In this document: piece by piece, positions 56,415 through 64,000 of the stretch | Numbering within the stretch: position 1 is the first letter of the stretch | Layout: the number at the start of each line of letters is the position of its first letter | Origin: Isoperla grammatica | Lineage: Eukaryota; Arthropoda; Insecta; Plecoptera; Perlodidae | Direction: 5' to 3' | Length of the DNA: 64,000 nt | NCBI GenBank assembly: GCA_945910005.1 | Contig: OX246747.1 | Location: 11,747,035-11,811,034, forward strand | The notes under the pieces: model-generated | Told to the model about the DNA's origin: nothing | Databases searched by the model: none | Seen by the model: only the letters and a program-made list of their open reading frames with translations | Made by a program: the position numbers and the translations under genes

Positions 56415-59400
56415 TTAATATTTTGAAAATGGCACCTCTTCCTGTAAGTCTAGATCACCGTCAAAATCAAGGGCATCTAAATCGACCGAGTCATCATTTG
56501 CAGTGAATTGCCTGGTGAAGATGGGTTGTGGTTCTGGAAAAGTTCGTTTCTGCGCAGTGACACTCCTTTTCTGTGGAGGCTCCATCTCGTTGACGGGCTG
56601 TGGTGTGGAGGCCGACGATGCGACAGACTCCAGATTGACTGGGGTAGTTGCAGCAGATAGGGGCCTAGATGTTCTTGCAGTACGAAGCCGTATGGCTCGA
56701 CCGCCACAACGGTCTCTGGCATTGGACAGCCACAACCAGATTGCCTTGTTGCAGTCACTGATTTTCATAGTTGCAAAGTCTGTTCGAACTGCAACTGCAA
56801 AAGAGGTGGTTCAAATGCTTAATATTACAACTGAATGGGGCAGTTAATTATTTTGGAAACATGTATAGTGAGCATCTAGTGGTCCTATCTACTGTCTTCC
56901 TCTTGCAAATAAGCAAATAGGCAGACATCTCAGTTTGGGGCTGCAGTTTCAACAACAATTGATTAACTAATTATAATTCTTTGAATGTTATAGATATCCA
57001 TAGTTTTGCTGTCATAACACACTATTTTTTTTTTTAATTTTAAACAAAGGCCCTATAATTATTTGTTTCAAACTACATTTAAAATTTAGGCCTAAGGTAC
57101 ATTAAAGCCTACCAGCAAAGCAAGTCTACTTTGATCACAACTGCAGGAGAGGGTAGGCCTACGATTTGTTTTTTTTTAGACCGTTACGTAGCCCAAGTGG
57201 AAGAAACTTACGATAAACCATTGACAGGACCTCGGGAAACTTCTGTATTGAGGTTTTATCTGGAGAACCAAGCCAGTTTAGTTGCAACTGCAGTGCCGGT
57301 GACAGAACATTTGTTAATATGTTACGTACTGTTTCTTTGGCATCTTTGCCCCCAAATGAGCTTAAATATGTTACCTGCAAAGTCACAATAAACTATATTA
57401 GTGTACAGGCATTCAACAATATACTGTAGTATCTTCCCCTAGATTGAGAAATTGGGCGCCGTGCATTAGTGGTATATACAGCGCTATATGTGGCCAAATG
57501 TGGCAACTGATTAATGTAAGATTGCATACTACTGTTGAAAATAGTACGGGATAATATTCTTAAAAATATATTGATTATTTTAAAACTTAAAAACGAAATA
57601 TTAAGACAATCCAGATCCTAGACAGGTCTTGTTTCTGTTATTATTACTAAAATAAATATGATATTATTGAAACTTTTGTTTAGGCTATTTAGCAATTTGA
57701 GTTTGGTTCGAAACTCAAAAATCAAGGTTCGCTCACCTATACCAAATATAAACATATAACTCGAATCGGGAGTCCTAGATTAGACCTACATTAATTCTAG
57801 ATATGGGGTCTATCATGAATACATTAACTTTTAACTCACCCTCTTCTTCATTTCAGCTTTATCTTGTAAAATTGCGTTTAGTCCATAGAGGTCTTGAAGA
57901 TTGGCACACAATAGCCCGTCGATGTGAATTTCGGGGAGGCTTGTTGACGATGTGCCAGATTTCAACATGGACTTTATTAGCGTGGTATTGTACTCTCCCC
58001 GCTTGCTTATGGCATCAAGCATACCAAAAACTTTGGAAAACAATGCTGTAACAAATATTACACACATTTTTAACATTATAACAATTAACTTATCTCTAAG
58101 CATTAACTTACTGTGTATTAACCCTGTTGTAGCCTAAATAAGAAACTACTGGTACCGGTACCGCATAGTATTTTTGTATTATTATTATAATTTTTTGTAT
58201 TGAAATTACTGAACACAGTACTGATTAGGGCCTACGTGTATGCAGTCTAATTTTCTAATTTTCGTCTTATTATTATTCATTTACTATGACTATGAGTATC
58301 TAGTTTTAAGCGTATTTATGTAAAATATTGACAACTCCTATATATATACAAACTATGTAATATGTGTCCATTGGAAGCAATAAACTAGTAGGCCTACTAC
58401 TACTACTACTACTACTACTACTTAACAAAATATCAGTGACGCCTACCTACCCAACATCAAGTATGATGGCAAAACAATAGTTATAGCCTACTCATCATAT
58501 AAGGCCATGCAAGGCCTACTTAAATTTGACATCATTAACCTTAACTATAAACTCAATCTTCTCCAAATCAAATAATCTAGTCAATTGGCCATATTATCTA
58601 CAGGCAAGACTACATAATACATTCTGTTTACATCACCTTAATAGTAAGTTTTAAAGCCTCTAGAGAAATAACAAAATAATTTGAGTAACCTACCAATAAA
58701 ATCCTAAAAAGAACCAAAAACAATGCACTTATCCAAATTCCGTAAATATATGCATACCATACACGTTGCACAATGCTAAAGGTCAAGTCAGCTTTCATTT
58801 TCCAACAATAACTTGAATTAAATATCTACAGGATTTACCTTCGTAACTGATGCACTTGGAACAATGCGACTCTTCAGTGGGATTTTGCATTGGCAGAGTG
58901 ACCGATGACTGGTGATTGTGAGGCGTAAAATCTTCATTTTCCCGCCTAGTGGAAGTGACCAAAGATCTAGGCCTTTTCCGATTAACTGCAGGCGATGGTC
59001 TTCGGACTTGAGGGGTTAATAGAACATTCGGAATGCTATTGTCAGGGATGAAGAGAGGATCGGAAGGTGGGGACCTATTGGAACTGGCAGAAGGTTTATC
59101 CTGATAAACTGTAGACAACGGTCTTGAGGCTTGACGGGTTAATGGATCATTCGAGGAGTAATTGTCAGGGATGAAGAGAGTATCAGAAGATGGGCACCTA
59201 TTGGAAGTGGCAGAAGGTTTATCCTGATAGACTGTAGACAACAGTCTTGGGGCTTGATGGGTTAATGGAACATTCAGGGGGCTATTGCCAAGGATGAAGA
59301 GAGGATTGGGAGACGGGGACCCACTGTTTCCTTCATCGGAATCTGAATTTATATTTTCAGCCATACCAATGGGGGATGTTCTTCCATTCCGTTCTTTTCT

Positions 59401-59834
59401 AAATTTGGCCGACCTTCTACGCAGACGGGTTTTCAGACATTGCACCGAACTTTCATATTCTGTTGTTGCCACATCTGCTTCATCATTGTCTTCAAGAACT
59501 TTTCGTTTGACAGCTGCATTTTCATATGTATCTATAACAGTGGAATGATGGATAAATTTAGTCCTAGGCCTGCAATGTATGTACAACTCAACCATTGAAC
59601 ACATTAGGTAATGATAATGCTTACCAGCTTGGTACCGAAGCTCGATCCGGCAGAGATCCCATTCCAGCTTATCAGGCACCATCTTCAGACGAACAGCCTT
59701 AAACCGCTGTTCATCGCTTTTCTTGTCTGGCCACCAACAAAATTTGTCCCTGTTGTCCAGCCAGACAGTTGGAACGATTGACAAAGGCTGGTTAGGGTCT
59801 TCAATAAACTGAACCACTGAGAAATGCCTCTCCC
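56415..59834 (-). CDS. DUF4806-domain protein, five exons
   Basis: Exons 59834-59632, 59540-58839, 58045-57840, 57374-57212 and 56794-56415. GT-AG junctions keep phase and the TAA is at 56417-56415. Exon 1 carries the N-terminal module HFSVVQFIED, LSIVPTVWLD, FCWWPDKK. Exon 2 has a basic stretch and three copies of a Pro/Ser repeat (SSNRSPPSDPLFIPDN-like). Exons 3-5 form the DUF4806 region: FSKVFGMLDAI, LPEIHIDGL, YLSSFGGKDAKETVRNIL, QLNWLGSPDKTS, IWLWLSNARDR. The tail is acidic (DSVDLDALDFDGDLDLQEE). The start exon was not found. It lies downstream of, and on the same strand as, the Tnp2-type transposase, so the two may be one transposon. Function of the family is unknown to me. Confidence 0.8.
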
Positions 59835-60189
59835 TGTAATTACAAGTAGTTTGATGAAAAGATGCCTCTCCTCTCTTAAGTGTTTGCACAATTGATGAAA
59901 TATTAAAAATAAGACTTGAAGTTAAAGAAACATCTAGCATTGACATACCCGTAAAAGTCATTAAACACCCGAGGAAGTGGGAATGAAGAAGTAAAAACTC
60001 ATAGAACCACTTGGTGAAAAGGAATTGACAACACCAACATTAGTAATACGAAAAGGAGTTTCACATCTACATATAAGACTGGCCCCCCAGCTACATCGGG
60101 GGATGGACAAGCTGGGGCATATCTTTGTTCCAGAGAATTTGAAATCACACCCAGCAAAAGAAAATGGAAGCTGTATGGCGGAATTAATA

Positions 60190-60280
60190 AAGGAATTTGG
60201 GCTTAACGTCCCACATTTATCCCCACTGGCGCTATAATCGAGATGATTGACTGCGAGGGGTCATGTGAACAACGATGAGC
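60190..60280 (-). mobile_element. Retroposon tail-end fragment, copy 20, diverged
   Basis: aatttgggcttaacgtccca, then a different continuation (tttatccccactggcgctat). May be a relative sharing only the tail. Confidence 0.5.
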
Positions 60281-61097
60281 CTAACTAACCAAGAGGGGAA
60301 AGTGAGATGAACCCACACAACGAAAAGACCTGTGCTGAACAGAACCAACTACAGGCGACTCGAGACTGCAACACAAGAGCAGAAACTGACTACAAAACAT
60401 ACAATTAAGGGAGCACAATGCAATGTCTAAAAGTGAAAAATGAGTTGACATAGTAAAGCTAAATGTGGGCATTTGAGAAAAAGCAAGTAGGCCTCCGTCT
60501 AATGGCCGGTCTACGATTGATGCCGACGTGGTTAAACGAAACATGAAAGGCAAACGCAGTGCATTTAACACACTAAACAATGGTACAGTATGTCAAATGT
60601 GAGGTTATATTAGGGTAAGTTATTTCTCTCGTTGAAACGAAACATTGCGTAATAATTCATTAATATAATTCCTGTAGTTTTTCCTCGTCCATAGATAGGT
60701 ATCACATTTAGGCCTAATATGATTTGCACGTGAAAACACTTTTAAGGCCAATCCAGCACCAGGAGGGACAAGTTTTCTCATTAGCTGCGCTGCCGTCAGT
60801 CTCAAACCCAAAAACCAAGGTTGAAAAATTAGTAAATGGAATAATACACAAGAATGCTGTACTATTATGCTAATATATTTTAAATGAGTATTTTCTGTAT
60901 TATACTAACCATATTTGAACTTCAAAAAATACATTGAAATCTGGGTCCACATTTAAAAAATTATAACTGGTAAAATAATTAACAGAGAATCACGATAGGC
61001 CTACTTCTTTAGCATTGATTAAAATCTGGTAAAAAATTAAAATAACCCGATTGTTTCGTTTGTAAATTTAAAGCGGAAGGCCCAATGCAAATATGCA

Positions 61098-61175
61098 GGT
61101 GGCTTGTTGGTCCTGTGGTTAGCATCCCTGCTTCCAATGCAGAAGGTCCCGGGTTAAAATCCCACTCCAGTCAAA
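61098..61175 (+). repeat. tRNA-like segment (SINE head or tRNA pseudogene)
   Basis: ggtcctgtggttagcatccc resembles an A-box arm. ctgc-ttccaat-gcag forms a perfect anticodon-like stem and loop (centre CCA). gggttaaaatccc resembles the B box. The acceptor stem does not pair well, so not a working tRNA. Confidence 0.45.
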
Positions 61176-61544
61176 AGTTTTTAAACTTCTAATGTGGGTT
61201 CAATTCCATCACTTCTTGGCTTAGAAATAAGTAAACGATGAATTTGGAGCCGTCCTAGCAACGAAGCAAATTCAAAGTTGTTCTGAATCGGCCTTGTTGA
61301 TTCTGACATTTGTCTGCGGGTGTTCGCACTGTCCAATCACTGATTCATATGTTTCATATTTGAAATATAGATCTTGGATTGGTTATCGCTCACTCGTCGA
61401 TGGTGTTCGGAGCCTACAGGGTTGGTTTAGTCACTTTAAATTAAGGTCCCCCAATGTAAATCAGTTTAATTACTGAGTGGGTAGACTCTATAATTACGAA
61501 TTTATTTATTTTCTATTTATTAAACGGCCGGTATGCCCGTAAAT

Positions 61545-61549
61545 GGGGA

Positions 61550-61572
<23 letters not shown>
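61545..61572. repeat. AT microsatellite
   Basis: About 13 AT units followed by a T run. Confidence 0.95.
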
Positions 61573-61580
<8 letters not shown>

Positions 61581-61778
61581 CAGCAGGTAAAAACTAAAAA
61601 CATATTCATACAACTGACCAATAATAATCAATATCTTATTTCTAACAAGACATGGCTGGAATGGCCTTGGACCCTAAATAAAGTTTTAATATTCGAGTCG
61701 AGAAGGTTGGGACTCTTACTGTTGCGTTTCACCACGTCAGCGTCAATCATAGACCAGTCATAAGGGATTATAGCTGAT

Positions 61779-63929
61779 TTACATATTTATGGTATGAATC
61801 AAAGGAAAAATTACAAACTTTTCCTTGTATGGTAAACATACAGCTTTTTTATCTATGGTGTCAATGTTGAATGAGTAATAATCAGAAGAGAGGCGAGCAA
61901 CTTTGAAGATGGATAGATCAGATGATTCGCATGGATAAGAAAAGAAGGCACTTTGCTTTAAAAACTTTTTACATACGATAAAAATTCTTTCGAAATCATC
62001 CTTGACAATATTGACAATTTTAACAATCGCACCACTTTTCAGATATACAAAGGAGTCTCTTTCCTGGGTTGACAGTCTAAACAATGGCCCAGAAACTCGA
62101 CTGTAGTGTGTTCCACTTATGCCATCGGATGGTAGGTCACGGTTGCGTCGCTTACTTGAATTCATAACTGTGAACTGAATGGGTTTGTTATCAAAAGTAG
62201 TTGGTCCACTTTTAAAGTCTTGTTCCATTAAACGCCGACAGATTTGCTGAAGAGGGTTTGTGGTCTTCCTCAACATCCGTTTTAAGGTGTACAAGAAGTT
62301 TTCGAAAGGAAACGCTCCAAAGGAATCTAAACAACCAAAAAGCTTAGCATCTGAACTAAGGTGAAGTAAGTTGTGAACATTTGACACTAGGATTGAATTC
62401 CCATACAACTCAGCACTTTCTGTAACAAATCTTCTAAGTAGGTCATCAGCAACATAGTTGAATTTTGAATTAAGACTTTCTGAGATAAGAATGGTTATGG
62501 CAACAAACAAAAGCATACAATGGTTGTATTGGATTGAAGGAAGAATCTCTTTTAAATAGATAGGACCTAAGTACAACAAAAACTGTCGAAACTCTGTTGC
62601 CTTCCACCTATCAACTTCAGCCAAGGACCTTGGTTTCCGGTTGAACTCTGAAGGCCAGAAAAGTTGGGCGCCTAGTAAAGCATTGTTAATCAGGCAGAGA
62701 AGTTGTAACGAAACACGATGTGCACTGCTACGATCTTTCCACACCATTATGAAGCGGCGCATCACACCAAGACACACAAGATGCATATAATCAAGAGGGA
62801 ATGATGTAACTAAGCCTACATTAAGTTTCGTCAAAGGGGATATGCCTCTATGGTGTTCCGGATTTGACATAGTAGCAAATGCAGCGTCTGTACGTAATGG
62901 AGCATTGCAATCAACATATGTCATTTTGCCTTCATGTAAACCTTTTTGACAACATTTCTCGCAGCCATAGTAGCCACTGTATGATTTAACACATTTTATC
63001 ATAGCTCTTGCCGGCGAGTCACAACAGAACAAGAGCGTTTTTACTGATAGTGTCTCATTCTCATACTCCAATCCATTTGTTTCTAGATGAGACATTTCAG
63101 TTACAAAATCTTTTAAGAAATCTTCAACTGGCGGCTTTTTATCCCCGCAGAATAACGCAATGATGAAAGGTTTCTTCCTAGGGTCTTCATCAATGATGCA
63201 AAGGATAGGCCAGAATTGTGTGCTTTTAGATTTATACAGTGGCAAACCATCAATATTAAATTTTAAATTCAAGGTTTTGGATGTAGACAGGTCAAAATTT
63301 TTTATTGTTTTCAGAAGCATATCTGTTAATTTAAAATAATAATATTCCCCATCTCCCATTTTTGTAATATCAATTTTTTGGGGCAAAGCAAACAATGTTC
63401 TAGCATCCAGAGGAAGTTCATTATGAAAAGGTTTCAGGCTTTTTAGAAGCTTGCTTAGAGCCGATAAGGTAACGCCGGTCTCCAAGTACCAATCCCGTAA
63501 AACAGTAGATACACTAGCAGCTTGTTCATTTGGCTCATTTACTGGTAGGCCAACTTGTTCGTCCTCCGAACCGCTAGTTTCAGATATATAATGAGATACA
63601 ACATTATCGAAGAGATCATCATCCTCGTCTTCCTCAGTAACGGTACCAGCAGACTTCACAGTTTCAGGAGAAATATTATCTCCTCTTAGGCCTAGGCCAG
63701 TGTCTTCAAGATCCCAGTTGTACAAATCCGTAGTAGTTCTAGGGTTAGTATCCGTAACTGGACTTACATTAGACACATCTGAATTGTCCACACTTGGTCC
63801 TGGTAAACAATGATTCAACTCCTTGCTTAATATATCTAGCCTCACTTCTTTGTCGTGGATTTGGCTAGCCCTTTTCCTAATACGCAACTTTTGTTTTTTA
63901 TTGGGTAGGCCTACTTTTAGATCATCCAT
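61779..63929 (-). CDS. CACTA/Tnp2-type transposase, intact 716 residues
   Basis: Single open frame, ATG at 63929-63927, TAA-type stop at 61779. The N-terminus is basic (KKQKLRIRKRASQ) then acidic (TEEDEDDDLFD). The catalytic region has NIDGLPLYKS (D227) with FWPILC, CCDSPARA (D304), YGCEKC (C323, C326), and DYMHLVCLG (H383). A DxG...D...CxxC...MH series is the signature I associate with the CACTA/Mirage/Chapaev group. Later RWKATEFRQFLLYLGP, VHNLLHL and FENFLYTLKRMLRK match the Tnp2-like family. It would cut and paste its element. The relic at 3555-6440 is a distant relative. Upstream exons could lie beyond the window, but the N-terminal Met and length look complete. Confidence 0.8.
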   Translation of the reverse strand: MDDLKVGLPNKKQKLRIRKRASQIHDKEVRLDILSKELNHCLPGPSVDNSDVSNVSPVTDTNPRTTTDLYNWDLEDTGLGLRGDNISPETVKSAGTVTEEDEDDDLFDNVVSHYISETSGSEDEQVGLPVNEPNEQAASVSTVLRDWYLETGVTLSALSKLLKSLKPFHNELPLDARTLFALPQKIDITKMGDGEYYYFKLTDMLLKTIKNFDLSTSKTLNLKFNIDGLPLYKSKSTQFWPILCIIDEDPRKKPFIIALFCGDKKPPVEDFLKDFVTEMSHLETNGLEYENETLSVKTLLFCCDSPARAMIKCVKSYSGYYGCEKCCQKGLHEGKMTYVDCNAPLRTDAAFATMSNPEHHRGISPLTKLNVGLVTSFPLDYMHLVCLGVMRRFIMVWKDRSSAHRVSLQLLCLINNALLGAQLFWPSEFNRKPRSLAEVDRWKATEFRQFLLYLGPIYLKEILPSIQYNHCMLLFVAITILISESLNSKFNYVADDLLRRFVTESAELYGNSILVSNVHNLLHLSSDAKLFGCLDSFGAFPFENFLYTLKRMLRKTTNPLQQICRRLMEQDFKSGPTTFDNKPIQFTVMNSSKRRNRDLPSDGISGTHYSRVSGPLFRLSTQERDSFVYLKSGAIVKIVNIVKDDFERIFIVCKKFLKQSAFFSYPCESSDLSIFKVARLSSDYYSFNIDTIDKKAVCLPYKEKFVIFPLIHTINM

Positions 63930-64000
63930 GATATTAAATGGCTCCAGGTAAAAACTTACATGCTTGATCCCCTTGCAGTAGGCTTAGACTTAATGTTTAG

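Larger units (their letters stand above)
60504..61760. repeat. Inverted pair of about 40 bp, 1.26 kb apart
   Basis: ggccggtctacgattgatgc + cgacgtggttaaacgaaaca at 60504; the inverse, about 80% similar, ends at 61760. Likely a decayed DNA element's ends. Confidence 0.5.
59961..61778. other. Interval between DUF4806 gene and Tnp2-type gene
   Basis: Holds a retroposon fragment, a possible 1.26-kb inverted-repeat element and a tRNA-like segment. The first DUF4806 exon may lie near 59950-60010. Confidence 0.5.

Noticed and set aside
61098..61175. Functional tRNA with CCA anticodon
   Set aside because: Anticodon arm pairs, but acceptor and T stems do not; kept only as a tRNA-like repeat.

Overview
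This is eukaryotic, intron-bearing, AT-rich DNA from an animal. Short palindromic TAGGCCTA-type runs are scattered through it, and THAP, SWIM-YqaJ, DUF4806 and MADF genes are carried on transposons. The same look is familiar from marine invertebrate deuterostomes (echinoderm or hemichordate), but that placement is an impression and no sequence here proves it. No complete ordinary host gene is visible. The only host-like coding sequence is a kinesin motor exon present as an inverted pair. The window is a graveyard and nursery of mobile elements nested in one another.

Layout: 1-7200 holds a dead non-LTR retrotransposon, an internally deleted copia element and a dead CACTA/Tnp2-type transposase, all broken by copies of one short retroposon. 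7309-26493 reads as one very large ISL2EU-type DNA transposon. It holds an intact three-exon THAP-DDE transposase (+), the last exons of a DUF4806 gene (+) and an intact three-exon SWIM-YqaJ nuclease gene (-). A Gypsy element with identical LTRs sits inside the first intron of the nuclease gene. 26.8-34.7 kb carries more retroposons, a tRNA-headed SINE, MULE-like and SWIM relics, a THAP relic and a 92-bp array. 34.8-40.8 kb has a deleted Harbinger element, a second non-LTR relic, a MADF exon split by a retroposon, and an RNase H-like fragment beside a TATA-containing hairpin. 41.6-44.4 kb is the inverted kinesin duplication. 46-54.8 kb is dominated by tandem arrays with units of 87, 45, about 155 and 98 bp. 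55.2-63.9 kb carries a hAT-like non-autonomous element, a five-exon DUF4806 gene and an intact 716-residue CACTA/Tnp2-type transposase, both on the minus strand.

The unifying feature is a retroposon of about 305 bp (a longer subfamily is about 380 bp), present about 20 times and always in the same orientation. Nine copies have clear 10-14 bp target-site duplications. Read on the minus strand, every complete copy starts at the same base. Its first about 146 nt can fold into the nested double pseudoknot of an HDV-like self-cleaving ribozyme: P1 7 bp, P2 7 bp, P3 3 bp, a UUAUCGU L3 loop, and a CGAA joining segment just before the second P2 strand. This is the best candidate for something new. 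The second is the association of DUF4806 genes with two unrelated transposase types in one window.
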